The notes under the pieces are model-generated. The model was given only the letters and a program-made list of their open reading frames with translations. It was not told where the DNA came from and did no database searches. 23,070 nucleotides of DNA, taken from Paracoccaceae bacterium. Lineage in GTDB: Bacteria > Pseudomonadota > Alphaproteobacteria > Rhodobacterales > Rhodobacteraceae. Of the stretch, positions 1 to 6,908 are shown piece by piece; the first letter of the stretch is position 1; each line of letters opens with the position of its first letter. A program made the position numbers and the translations under genes. The stretch is from NCBI GenBank assembly GCA_020832725.1, contig JAFIEC010000267.1, positions 1-23,070 on the forward strand. The letters are read 5' to 3'.

Positions 1-596
1 TCGAATTCCAGCCCCGCCATCGTCTCGTCGAAAAGCCGGTTCCAGGCCGAGGCACCCACAACCGACTGGTCATGCAGGAATTGCTCCATCTCGTCGGACA
101 ATTGGTGCGGGCGCATCTTGCGCATCCGCTCGATCACCGGACGATAGCGGTCGAGGGCCGGATCTGCCGACAGCAACTCTTCCATCACGGAATCGTCGAT
201 CCGGTTCATCTCCAGGCTGAAGAATACCAGAGGCGTCGTGAAGCCGGTGATGCGGTCCTGCATGTCGGCGTAGAACTTGGAGCGCCCGGCATCTGTGGTG
301 TTCTGGTAATAGCGCAGTCCGGCAAAGGACATGACCCGACCGCCGACCGTCTGGATACGCTCATAGCGCCGGATGCAGGCCAGCATGCCCTCGGCTTCCA
401 GCCCGGCAAGGCGGCCATGGTAATCGGAGGCGAAGGCCGCGCATTCCTGCTCCAGCCAGGCCAGGTCGCGCGACAGCTCTGCACTGTCCTCTCCGGGGTA
501 AAGGTCGGCAAGGTTCCACTCGGGCAGCTTGCCGAACCCGCCACCTCCCTCGGAAGCATCGCGCAGCGGGAAGGGCAGGGGAGGGAGGGTGAACAT
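1..596 (-). CDS. pepF: Oligoendopeptidase F, M3 family (N-terminal part, cut by window edge)
   Basis: This is a cytoplasmic zinc metallopeptidase expected to degrade short oligopeptides. Only the first 198 or so codons lie in the window; the gene runs off the left edge, so the catalytic HExxH helix cannot be seen. The call rests on the N-terminus: LPEWNLADLYPGEDS near residues 24-38 is the typical opening of PepF proteins, followed by a helical lobe with RVMSFAGLRYYQNTTD and the segment FFSLEMNRIDD. The start is the ATG at 596, preceded by AGGAG at good spacing. It is the last gene seen in a minus-strand run behind DUF1178 and the short-chain dehydrogenase, 79 bases after the latter. Assignment to M3/PepF is confident; the substrate is not known. 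Confidence 0.88.
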   Translation of the reverse strand, partial: MFTLPPLPFPLRDASEGGGGFGKLPEWNLADLYPGEDSAELSRDLAWLEQECAAFASDYHGRLAGLEAEGMLACIRRYERIQTVGGRVMSFAGLRYYQNTTDAGRSKFYADMQDRITGFTTPLVFFSLEMNRIDDSVMEELLSADPALDRYRPVIERMRKMRPHQLSDEMEQFLHDQSVVGASAWNRLFDETMAGLEF

Positions 597-675
597 CGGC
601 GAACTCCTGTCTGGGACTGTTCGCAGATAGGCCGCCCTTGCCCTGGCCTCAACCCCGCATGGGCCCGGCCCGGTG

Positions 676-1350
676 TCAGAACGCGATGGGAGCGCCGTCA
701 TGGCTCTCGAAACATCCGGTGGTCCGGGGCGACAGGGCCTCGATCCGCGCCACCAGCCCCGCCACGGCCTCGGACAGATCGATGTCCGCGTCCGGCCCGC
801 CCATGTCGGTGCGCACCCAGCCCGGGTGATAGGCGCCCACGGCGATCGCCTCGGGTTCCAGGTCGGTTGCGAGGTTGCGGGCAAGGTTCGTCAGGGCCGC
901 CTTGCTGGCCCGATAGGCATAGGAGCCGCCGGGCGCGCGCGCCGAGGACGCCATGATCGACGAAATCATCGCGACCCGCGCAAAGCCCCTGTCCGACCGG
1001 GCGCGGCGCAGGGCGGGCAGGGCGGCGCGCAGGCTCAGGAAGGCCCCGGTCACGTTGATCGAAAACGCCTCGTGCCAGATTTCGGGGCCGAGGCCGCTCT
1101 CCAGCCCGTGGCCCTTGTCGGGAAAGACGCCTGCGTTGCACACCAGCAGATCGAGAGGCTCCGGCTCCAGGGCGCGGGCAAGTGCTGCAAGGCTCTCGGG
1201 GCGATCGAGCGCCACCTCGACCCACCGGATCGCGGATACATCCGGCGCAATCCCGCGGTGGGTGCCGATGACCTCATGGCCTGCCGCAGCCCAGCTGCGG
1301 GCCAGTCCAAGGCCGATGCCCCGGCTTGCACCGGTGATGCAGATCCGCAT
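676..1350 (-). CDS. Short-chain dehydrogenase/reductase (SDR), substrate unknown
   Basis: This is an NAD(P)-dependent oxidoreductase of the classical SDR fold, 224 residues, the normal length for a minimal SDR. The cofactor-binding glycine motif TGASRGIG is at residues 6-13, the NAG motif at 72-74 and the active-site Y146-x-x-x-K150 pair in YRASK, with S131 the likely catalytic serine. HPGWVRTDMGG at 175-185 is the typical loop after the active site. The S-to-Y distance (15) is slightly longer than the usual 13. The gene follows the DUF1178 gene by 12 bases, so the two are probably cotranscribed. Nothing nearby points to a substrate. Basic or small residues that decide NADP against NAD cannot be judged safely by eye. 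Confidence 0.9.
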   Translation of the reverse strand: MRICITGASRGIGLGLARSWAAAGHEVIGTHRGIAPDVSAIRWVEVALDRPESLAALARALEPEPLDLLVCNAGVFPDKGHGLESGLGPEIWHEAFSINVTGAFLSLRAALPALRRARSDRGFARVAMISSIMASSARAPGGSYAYRASKAALTNLARNLATDLEPEAIAVGAYHPGWVRTDMGGPDADIDLSEAVAGLVARIEALSPRTTGCFESHDGAPIAF

Positions 1351-1362
1351 GGGCGCCTCCCT

Positions 1363-1839
1363 TCAGTTCGCGCGTCGATTGCCCGGCCAGGGCAACGGCA
1401 TGACCGGCACCCCGTCCTCGAGCAGGGCGCGAGCGTCCTCGGGCCGTGCCTGTCCGCGGATCGCCCGCTCGGGCGCGTGGCCCTCATGTATGGCGCGCGC
1501 CTCGTCTGCAAAGCGGCGGCCCACGTCCTCGGTCTCCCGCTCGATCCGGGCACGCAACTCGGCCATGGCCTGTTCGGCGGCGCTGAGGGGCTGAGAGAGG
1601 GGGCGTGACAGTTCCTGTGATGATACCGCGACACTTGTGGGAGCTGCGGGCGATGGTGCGGCGGCGGTCTTCCGCACCTGTGTGACAGCCGGTGCCATCG
1701 GGGCCTTGCTCACATCGGTGCCACCGCAAACCGCACAGGCCAGATGACCCCCCTCCGCCAGTCGGTCAAAGGCCGAGGCGGAGCCGAACCAGCTGTCGAA
1801 ACTGTGACCCTTCGCGCAGCGCAGGGCATAGCGGATCAT
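1363..1839 (-). CDS. DUF1178 family protein
   Basis: This small protein of unknown function (158 residues) is widespread in alphaproteobacteria and belongs to the DUF1178 family. The N-terminus IRYALRCAKGHSFDSWFGSA carries one cysteine/histidine pair, and CAVCG near residues 35-39 carries a second CxxC pair, so the N-terminal 45 residues look like a small zinc ribbon. A variable Ala/Pro/Ser-rich linker follows, then a conserved helical C-terminal half (ELRARIERETEDVGRRFADEARAIHEGHAPERAIRGQA). GAGGAG stands 6-7 bases before the ATG. It lies between the Nudix gene (73-base gap) and the SDR gene (12-base gap) on the same strand. The function is not known. Confidence 0.9.
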   Translation of the reverse strand: MIRYALRCAKGHSFDSWFGSASAFDRLAEGGHLACAVCGGTDVSKAPMAPAVTQVRKTAAAPSPAAPTSVAVSSQELSRPLSQPLSAAEQAMAELRARIERETEDVGRRFADEARAIHEGHAPERAIRGQARPEDARALLEDGVPVMPLPWPGNRRAN

Positions 1840-1912
1840 CGCAATCTCCTCGGCAGCGATCTCCCTGTGGATCTAGCACATGGGCCGGTGCGGGCAATCG
1901 TCCGGCCGCGCG

Positions 1913-2386
1913 TCAGGTGCGGGAGGGAGGTCTGAATTCCAGCAGGATCCGGCGAAGCCCTGGCTCGTCCACCTTGGTTGCGGCCTTGCGTGGAGAGAAC
2001 CACTTGCGCCGACGTTCTGCCACCTCGGGGTAGTCGTCGCGCAGCCCGTGGACCCGCACCGGGAAGACGGCCACCAGACAGGGCAGGTCCGTCCCGTCCT
2101 CGATCCGCTTGATGTAGTCGAAGAAGCCAACGCAGGCGTCCAGCGCACGCCCCTCCACACCCGCCTCCTCCTCGGCTTCGCGCAGGGCTGTCTGGGCCGG
2201 GGTAAGCCCGTCGATCGCCCAGCCCTTGGGCACGATCCAGCGTCCGGTATCGCGGCTGGTGATCAGCAAGACCTCCAATCCGTTCCCGACCGGTCGGTAG
2301 CAAAGCGCGCCGAACTGCTTACACAGCGCGCTCTTCGGCTCGTGGCCGAAACCGAGGCGTGTGGGAATGGTGATGGCCTGTGCCAT
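1913..2386 (-). CDS. Nudix hydrolase
   Basis: This is a cytoplasmic hydrolase of nucleoside-diphosphate-linked compounds, 157 residues, a single Nudix domain. The Nudix box spans residues 55-77 and ends in the magnesium-binding REAEEEAGV (69-77). The first glutamate of the canonical G-x5-E-x7-REUxEExGU pattern is leucine here (L61). I recall the preceding VPKGWAIDG segment as typical of a proteobacterial subgroup in which that glutamate is not kept, so activity is still expected because the metal-binding glutamates are present. The N-terminus contains FGALCYR, the usual first strand. It sits 87 bases downstream of gcrA on the same strand. The ATG is preceded by AGGAA. The substrate cannot be told from sequence. 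Confidence 0.9.
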   Translation of the reverse strand: MAQAITIPTRLGFGHEPKSALCKQFGALCYRPVGNGLEVLLITSRDTGRWIVPKGWAIDGLTPAQTALREAEEEAGVEGRALDACVGFFDYIKRIEDGTDLPCLVAVFPVRVHGLRDDYPEVAERRRKWFSPRKAATKVDEPGLRRILLEFRPPSRT

Positions 2387-2403
2387 GGTTGGATTCCTGA
2401 ACT

Positions 2404-2436
2404 TTGCCAGACGGGCTGAAGTGCTCCGTCCGGCAA
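2404..2436 (-). other. Stem-loop between gcrA and the Nudix gene
   Basis: Inverted repeat with 11-base arms: TTGCCAGACGG at 2404-2414 and CCGTCCGGCAA at 2426-2436, with an 11-base loop. Read as minus-strand RNA, all 11 pairs form, one as a G-U wobble. Read on the plus strand there is one A-C mismatch, so it fits an RNA structure on the gcrA transcript better. It begins 38 bases after the gcrA stop. No U-tract follows, so it is not a textbook intrinsic terminator; it may be a Rho-linked end, an RNA-stability hairpin or an attenuator ahead of the Nudix start. Confidence 0.5.
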
Positions 2437-2473
2437 GGTGGGGCTGGAACCGAAGCGATGTACCGGGGCAGGC

Positions 2474-3115
2474 CTAGCGGCCCGCGCGGCGGTCTCGTCT
2501 GGAAGACATCGGCTGGAACGCCACCGAGACATGGGCCTCGCAATAGGGCTTGCCGGGCACACAGGGCAGGCCGCAGAACCAGAAGGTCTCGGTCGCCGGG
2601 TCCCCGATAGGCCATTTGCACGTTCTCTCGGTCAATTCCATCAGCGTGAGCTTGCGCGCACGCTTTTCGACCTCTCGTACCGAGGCCAGCGTCTCGGCGC
2701 TGATTTCGTTGGAGGATGGTTGTGGCGGCAGGGGCTGGCCGGGAATGCCAACGGGCCTGCGCGGAAGTGGCACCACGTTCCTGTCGGCGACAGGCGCGGC
2801 CACGGGTTCGGGAATTGCCACGGGTTCGGGCTGCGGTGCCGGCTCGCGGAAGGGAGCGGTGAGCGGCGTAACTGCCCCGGTCGACACCGGATCTGCGGCG
2901 GGTTCGGCCGCAGGCGCAGGCGCAGGCGCAGGGACCGGCCCGGGTTCGGCCGGCTGGGCCCCGGGGGCTGCGCGGTTGGACAGGCCAAGGCGATGCACCT
3001 TGCCGATCACCGCGTTGCGGGTCACACCGCCAAGTTCCTTGGCGATCTGGCTTGCAGATTTTCCCTCGAGCCACATCCGCTTGAGGATTTCGACACGTTC
3101 ATCGGTCCAGGACAT
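2474..3115 (-). CDS. gcrA: GcrA cell-cycle regulator
   Basis: GcrA is an alphaproteobacterial transcription factor that binds the housekeeping sigma factor and activates promoters carrying CcrM-methylated GANTC sites. The protein has 213 residues. Residues 1-49 (MSWTDERVEILKRMWLEGKS, then SASQIAKELGGVTRNAVIGK and VHRLGL) form the helix-turn-helix DNA-binding domain. A long Pro/Ala-rich linker follows to about residue 135, then the conserved C-terminal domain with RTCKWPIGDP, FWFCG and PYCEAH, known in this family as the sigma-interacting part. I chose the ATG at 3115 because the family starts MSWTDERV and GGGAGG stands just upstream; further in-frame codons upstream lack family sequence. The linker is longer than the Caulobacter one (173-residue protein) as I recall it. 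Divergent from the ABC permease gene. Confidence 0.95.
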   Translation of the reverse strand: MSWTDERVEILKRMWLEGKSASQIAKELGGVTRNAVIGKVHRLGLSNRAAPGAQPAEPGPVPAPAPAPAAEPAADPVSTGAVTPLTAPFREPAPQPEPVAIPEPVAAPVADRNVVPLPRRPVGIPGQPLPPQPSSNEISAETLASVREVEKRARKLTLMELTERTCKWPIGDPATETFWFCGLPCVPGKPYCEAHVSVAFQPMSSRRDRRAGR

Positions 3116-3196
3116 GCCGCCCTCCCTAGAGGCCCGCGATCGGGCGCAGACAATCGAGAAACACGCCGCACCCTGAGTGGCCCGCGACGGGTTCCT

Positions 3197-3224
3197 ATTG
3201 TAACCGCCACGCAGCCGGATACAA
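3197..3224 (-). promoter_or_regulatory. Candidate gcrA promoter
   Basis: On the minus strand TTGTAT (3224-3219) and TACAAT (3202-3197) are 16 bases apart. The -10 matches the sigma-70 consensus at 5 of 6 positions, the -35 at 3 of 6. The start of transcription would fall near 3190, giving a leader of roughly 75 nt before the gcrA ATG. It occupies the same bases as the plus-strand candidate. Found by eye only. Confidence 0.35.
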
Positions 3225-3225
3225 G
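3198..3225 (+). promoter_or_regulatory. Candidate promoter of the ABC-2 permease gene
   Basis: TTGTAA (3198-3203) and TACAAG (3220-3225) are separated by 16 bases; each matches consensus at 4 of 6 positions. Transcription would start near 3232, leaving a leader of only about 15 nt that includes the AAGGAGGG ribosome binding site at 3236-3243. It overlaps the gcrA candidate face to face. Confidence 0.3.
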
Positions 3226-3246
3226 GTGCGCCCGCAAGGAGGGATG

Positions 3247-4068
3247 ATGAACGACATAACCGCACCGCGCACGCTGCGCCCCATGGGCGAACGCCGCTTC
3301 GGACGTGTCAACTGGCTGGGCCTCTGGACCCTGATCCTGCGCGAGGTGCGCCGTTTCACCAGCGTCTGGACCCAGACGATCCTCGGGCCGCTGGCCACTG
3401 CCGGGCTGTTCGTGCTTGTTTTCCAGCTTGCCATAGGCAGCCAGAGGGGTGAGGTGCTGGGCCTGCCCTTCGTCACCTTCCTCGTTCCGGGTATCGTGAT
3501 GATGACGGTGATCCAGAACGCCTTTGCCAACACCTCCAGCTCCATCCTCATTTCCAAGATTCAGGGGAATATCGTCGATACCCTGATGCCCCCGCTCTCG
3601 CCGCTGGAGCTGACGTTGGGCTATGTGGCGGGCGGTGTCGCCCGCGGGGTCACCGTGGCCGGTGTCTGCGCCCTGGTCCTGTTTCCACTGACCGGCACGG
3701 GCATCGCCCACCCGTTTCTGGCGCTTGCCTTCGTCGTGGTGGGCAGCGCCCTTCTGGCCATTCTTGGAATGCTGGCGGGCATCCTCGCCACCAAGTTCGA
3801 TCACCTCTCGGCACTGACAAATTTCGTGGTGACGCCGCTCAGCTTTCTGTCGGGCACGTTCTATTCGGTTTCGGTCATCCCGGGCACATTGGGACAGGCG
3901 GCGGCGCTCAACCCCATGTTCTTCCTGATCGATGGTGCGCGCCACGGTGTCACCGGAATCTCCGATGGAAACCCGTATCTCGGCCTCGCGATCTGTCTCG
4001 GGCTCTGTCTGGTACTGGGCGCGCTTTGCTGGGCGCTGATCCGGGCGGGTTACCGGCTCAAGGCGTGA
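3247..4068 (+). CDS. ABC-2 type transporter permease, without an adjacent ATPase
   Basis: This is an inner-membrane permease of an ABC exporter in the ABC-2 (YadH/NodJ-like) family, 273 residues with about six hydrophobic segments. Typical family sequence includes the N-terminal WTLILREVRRF amphipathic helix, the central LVPGIVMMTVIQNAFANTSSS stretch and the late TPLSFLSGTFYSVSVIPG segment followed by NPMFFLIDGAR. Two ATGs follow each other at 3244 and 3247 behind AAGGAGGG. I prefer the second because the first leaves only one base of spacing. An ABC-2 permease needs a nucleotide-binding subunit, and none is encoded next to it in this window, so the ATPase must be elsewhere. The substrate is unknown. 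Its last 11 bases overlap the end of the convergent FAD monooxygenase gene. Confidence 0.9.
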   Translation: MNDITAPRTLRPMGERRFGRVNWLGLWTLILREVRRFTSVWTQTILGPLATAGLFVLVFQLAIGSQRGEVLGLPFVTFLVPGIVMMTVIQNAFANTSSSILISKIQGNIVDTLMPPLSPLELTLGYVAGGVARGVTVAGVCALVLFPLTGTGIAHPFLALAFVVVGSALLAILGMLAGILATKFDHLSALTNFVVTPLSFLSGTFYSVSVIPGTLGQAAALNPMFFLIDGARHGVTGISDGNPYLGLAICLGLCLVLGALCWALIRAGYRLKA

Positions 4069-5776
4069 CCTCCCCCGCGCGCCCGGTGACCCGTTCGGCG
4101 ATGGCGCGGGCCTCGTCCGGCCCGGGAGGTTCGGTGCCGCGCCAGGCCACATGCCCGTCGGGACGCACCAGCAGCAATGGCCGCTCGTAGAGATCGGCAA
4201 CCGGACCCGGGGGAAGGGCGCGGCGCACCAGCGGCGCGCCGGTCTCCGCCAGCGCCCCGACCAGTGCGGGAGCGTCATGCCCCGGTGCCTCGAGCAAGAC
4301 CCAGTCACGACCGAACCAGTCGAGCGTCGTCTCTCCGTGCAACCCCGTCTCCCGGCCCGTGAAGGCATGGGGCGCGCGGCTGCCCGGCCAGGTGGACGGA
4401 ACGACCTGGGCAGGATCGTCCGGAGGCTCGGGCGTGCCGTCCGGCATGATGACGGGGCTGTCCACATAGCGATAGCCCAGATGGGTGCCGGCGGAGTTGA
4501 ACTGCCGCGCCATCCAGCGGATCTTGCCCGCGATTTCGGTGCGGACCCGCGCCCCCCTGGGGCTGTCTTCCTCGATCTCGGGCGGGGTTTCGTCCATCAC
4601 CATGTCGATCTTGTCGGAATTGTTGGCCGAAATGACCGAGTTGCGCACCGCCACCGGCTTGCGCTCGGCCTCGTAGGAAGCCAGCAGACCCTCGCCGCCC
4701 CAGCCCGCCTCGACCGCAGCCAGCTTCCAGCCGAGATCGACGGCATCGCCGATGCCCGTATTCATGCCCACGCCGCCTGTCGGCGCGAAGAGATGGGCCG
4801 CATCACCGGCCAGGAACACGCGCCCGGGCGCGCCGTCCACCGCAGCAGCGGGCAGCCGGGACCGCCATTGCCGCGCCACGGACTGGTGATGGTGCCAGTG
4901 CTGCACCCCCTCCAGGCGGAACGGAAAGGGCCGGCCCATCGCCCGGGTGAGCGCCTCCTCCGGGTCGACCTGCTCTGTTGCCCGGTCGGGGTCGAGAAAG
5001 TAGAACTGGTATGTCCAGCGCCGCTTGCCGTCGATCGCGGTGAACAGGCCAAAGCTGTCGGGCGCGAAGATGAAATACAGGTTTCCAAGGCCCCGGGCAT
5101 GCAGCTTCAGGAATTCCTCGCTCTCGAAGTAGAAGCTGACATTGGGCCGCATCCGGCCGCGCCCGTTCATGCGGATGCCCAGCGCCCTCCGCACGGCGGA
5201 CCCGCCACCGTCGCAGGCCGCCATCCAGCGCGTCCGCACCCGTGAACGACGTCCAGTGGCGACCTCTTCCAGCTCGGCGACGACATGGTCGGGATGCTCC
5301 TCGAATGACACCAGCCGGGTGCCGTGGCGCATCTCCACCGGGGCCTGTCGCGCGGCGAAATCGAGCAGGATCGGCTCCAGCGCCTGCTGCCCGATCTGGG
5401 TCTTGTAGAACGGCGACCAGGTAAGTTCCCGCCACCGCTTCAGTGCCTCGGGGGGGCGTTCGACCGTGTCGCGGATCGAGGGCGATGTGATGCGGTACAG
5501 CTCGTGTCCCGTCAGCCTGGTCGAGAAGGTGATGAAATAGTTCACTTCGGGGGGCAGGGCGGCATCGAAGATCGCATCGGTGATGCCCCAGCGCCGGAAC
5601 AGTTCCATCGAGCGCGCGCCAAGCAGCGTGGCCTTTGGATGCAGGGTCGGCGCGGTGCGCTCCTCGACCAGCAGGCAGGGGGTTCCGCGCCAGCCGAGTT
5701 CACCCGCCAGTGTCAGCCCCACCGGGCCACCGCCGACGATGAGAACAGGAACGTCGACCTCCGTGTCACTATCCAT
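4058..5776 (-). CDS. FAD-dependent aromatic monooxygenase (PheA/TfdB family)
   Basis: This is a flavoprotein hydroxylase that uses NAD(P)H and oxygen, probably on an aromatic substrate; 572 residues, normal for the PheA/TfdB/MhpA group with a C-terminal thioredoxin-like domain. The FAD-binding GGGPVG is at residues 15-20, the DG motif (ACDGGGSAVRRALG) at about 187-200, and the GD motif (FLAGDAAHLFAPTGGVGMNT) at 321-340, followed by GIGDAVDLGWKLAAV. The C-terminal 120 residues after the fold are less conserved and end in LLLVRPDGHVAWRG, typical of this family. The gene stands alone on the minus strand with its own promoter and a palindrome over the start site. No ring-cleavage or regulator gene is in the window, so the substrate cannot be inferred. 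Confidence 0.9.
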   Translation of the reverse strand: MDSDTEVDVPVLIVGGGPVGLTLAGELGWRGTPCLLVEERTAPTLHPKATLLGARSMELFRRWGITDAIFDAALPPEVNYFITFSTRLTGHELYRITSPSIRDTVERPPEALKRWRELTWSPFYKTQIGQQALEPILLDFAARQAPVEMRHGTRLVSFEEHPDHVVAELEEVATGRRSRVRTRWMAACDGGGSAVRRALGIRMNGRGRMRPNVSFYFESEEFLKLHARGLGNLYFIFAPDSFGLFTAIDGKRRWTYQFYFLDPDRATEQVDPEEALTRAMGRPFPFRLEGVQHWHHHQSVARQWRSRLPAAAVDGAPGRVFLAGDAAHLFAPTGGVGMNTGIGDAVDLGWKLAAVEAGWGGEGLLASYEAERKPVAVRNSVISANNSDKIDMVMDETPPEIEEDSPRGARVRTEIAGKIRWMARQFNSAGTHLGYRYVDSPVIMPDGTPEPPDDPAQVVPSTWPGSRAPHAFTGRETGLHGETTLDWFGRDWVLLEAPGHDAPALVGALAETGAPLVRRALPPGPVADLYERPLLLVRPDGHVAWRGTEPPGPDEARAIAERVTGRAGEVTP

Positions 5777-5789
5777 CCTTCGCTCCCCG

Positions 5790-5811
5790 CTTGTCTTATT
5801 TATATGACAAG
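5790..5811. promoter_or_regulatory. AT-rich inverted repeat, probable operator of the FAD monooxygenase gene
   Basis: Arms CTTGTC (5790-5795) and GACAAG (5806-5811) are perfect complements around a 10-base core (TTATTTATAT), which itself is partly symmetrical. The whole 22-base site lies 14 bases upstream of the monooxygenase ATG, touches the -10 hexamer and covers the predicted transcription start. The size fits a homodimeric repressor of TetR or MarR type, but the protein is not in the window. The run of A and T stands out in this GC-rich DNA. Confidence 0.55.
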
Positions 5812-5838
5812 TCTAGGTGTGCCCGGTTTTCCTGTCAA
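5810..5838 (-). promoter_or_regulatory. Candidate sigma-70 promoter of the FAD monooxygenase gene
   Basis: On the minus strand a perfect -35 TTGACA (5838-5833) and a -10 TAGACT (5815-5810, 4 of 6 matches) are separated by exactly 17 bases. Transcription would start near 5803, inside the inverted repeat at 5790-5811, leaving a leader of about 27 nt with GGGGAG ahead of the ATG. Confidence 0.55.
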
Positions 5839-5893
5839 ACATCATCTTGCCCCCACTCTTGCGGGATGCAGCACCTGCGGCTAGGCATCGGCC

Positions 5894-6850
5894 ATGAGCG
5901 TTCCGGACCGCATCTCGCCCCATGATCTGCCGCCCGTTCGCGGAAGCCTGACCTTTGGCCGGGCGATGGCCGATCTGTGCTGGCTGCGGGTCGGCGGCCC
6001 GGCCGAGGTGCTGTTCCAGCCCGCCGACGAGGACGATCTGGCAGAGTTTCTGGCCAGGCTCGATCCGGCCATCCCGCTCTTTCCCATGGGTGTAGGGTCC
6101 AACCTCATCGTGCGCGACGGTGGGCTGCCGGGTGTCATTGTGCGTCTGGGGCGCCGGTTCGCGGGGCTGCAGGCGGCGGGCGGCCTCCTGCATGTCGGTG
6201 CAGCCGCCCTCGATGCCCATGCTGCGCGACAGGCGGCAGCGCTGGGTCGTGACCTGACGTTCCTGCGCACCATCCCCGGCAGCATCGGCGGTGCCGTGAG
6301 GATGAACGCGGGCTGCTATGGCAGCTACATGGCCGATGTGCTGCGGGCGGTGCGTGTCGTCAGCCGCAGGGGCGAACGGCTGGAGATCGCAGTGGATGCG
6401 CTTGGACTGGCCTATCGCCATTCCGACCTGCCCGAGGACTCGATCATTACCGAGGCGATCCTTGCCCCGGGAGCGGGCCATCCCGATGCTCTCGAGGCGC
6501 GCATGGCCGAGCAGATGACCCGCCGCGATGCCACCCAGCCCGTGCGCGATCGCTCGGCAGGCTCTACCTTTCGCAATCCTGCCGGGTTTTCCTCGACCGG
6601 TCGGCCGGATGACAGCCAAGCGATGAAGGCTTGGAAGCTGATCGATGACGCCGGTCTGCGCGGAGCCCGGCTGGGCGGGGCGCAGATGTCGCCCAAGCAT
6701 CCGAACTTTCTTGTCAACACCGGCACTGCCACCGCCGCGGATCTGGAAGGGCTGGGCGAGGATGTACGAAAAAAGGTGTTCCTCCACAGCGGAATTTCGC
6801 TAGAGTGGGAAATACGTCGCGTGGGGCTGTCTGTCCCGCAGGCGGGCTGA
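5894..6850 (+). CDS. murB: UDP-N-acetylenolpyruvoylglucosamine reductase
   Basis: MurB reduces UDP-GlcNAc-enolpyruvate to UDP-MurNAc with NADPH and FAD, the second committed step of peptidoglycan precursor synthesis in the cytoplasm. It has 318 residues and the type I layout. FAD-binding sequence includes GVGSNLIVRDGG (66-77) and GSIGGAVRMNAGCYG (129-143). Catalytic residues seen are Y174 in YRHSDL, R145-region contacts not resolved, S224 in SAGSTFRNP (proton donor) and E304 in LEWE. The ATG at 5894 lacks a clear Shine-Dalgarno sequence. It opens the plus-strand dcw block and lies 58 bases ahead of ddlB. In related Rhodobacteraceae murB follows murG and murC; here the gene upstream is an unrelated monooxygenase on the other strand. 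Confidence 0.96.
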   Translation: MSVPDRISPHDLPPVRGSLTFGRAMADLCWLRVGGPAEVLFQPADEDDLAEFLARLDPAIPLFPMGVGSNLIVRDGGLPGVIVRLGRRFAGLQAAGGLLHVGAAALDAHAARQAAALGRDLTFLRTIPGSIGGAVRMNAGCYGSYMADVLRAVRVVSRRGERLEIAVDALGLAYRHSDLPEDSIITEAILAPGAGHPDALEARMAEQMTRRDATQPVRDRSAGSTFRNPAGFSSTGRPDDSQAMKAWKLIDDAGLRGARLGGAQMSPKHPNFLVNTGTATAADLEGLGEDVRKKVFLHSGISLEWEIRRVGLSVPQAG

Positions 6851-6908
6851 TCCCGGCATAACCGGGGCGGCAGGCGGGCCCCCGGGGCCCACAGATCAAG
6901 AGGCGGGC

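Noticed and set aside
72..956. Long plus-strand open frame opposite pepF and the SDR gene.
   Set aside because: Arginine/proline/glycine-rich shadow of the genes on the other strand, typical for high-GC DNA.
1883..1907. Inverted repeat GGCCGG/CCGGCC after the Nudix gene as a terminator.
   Set aside because: Only six pairs, a 13-base loop and no T-tract on either strand.
2392..2396. GANTC (CcrM) sites near genes, here and at 11984-11988 and 13209-13213, as possible GcrA targets.
   Set aside because: At this base composition one such site is expected about every 300 bases, and none lies convincingly inside a promoter.
6876..6890. Pure-GC palindrome (arms GGGCCCC/GGGGCCC) between murB and ddlB.
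   Set aside because: No T-tract follows and the centre is too short for a normal hairpin loop; likely chance in GC-rich DNA.
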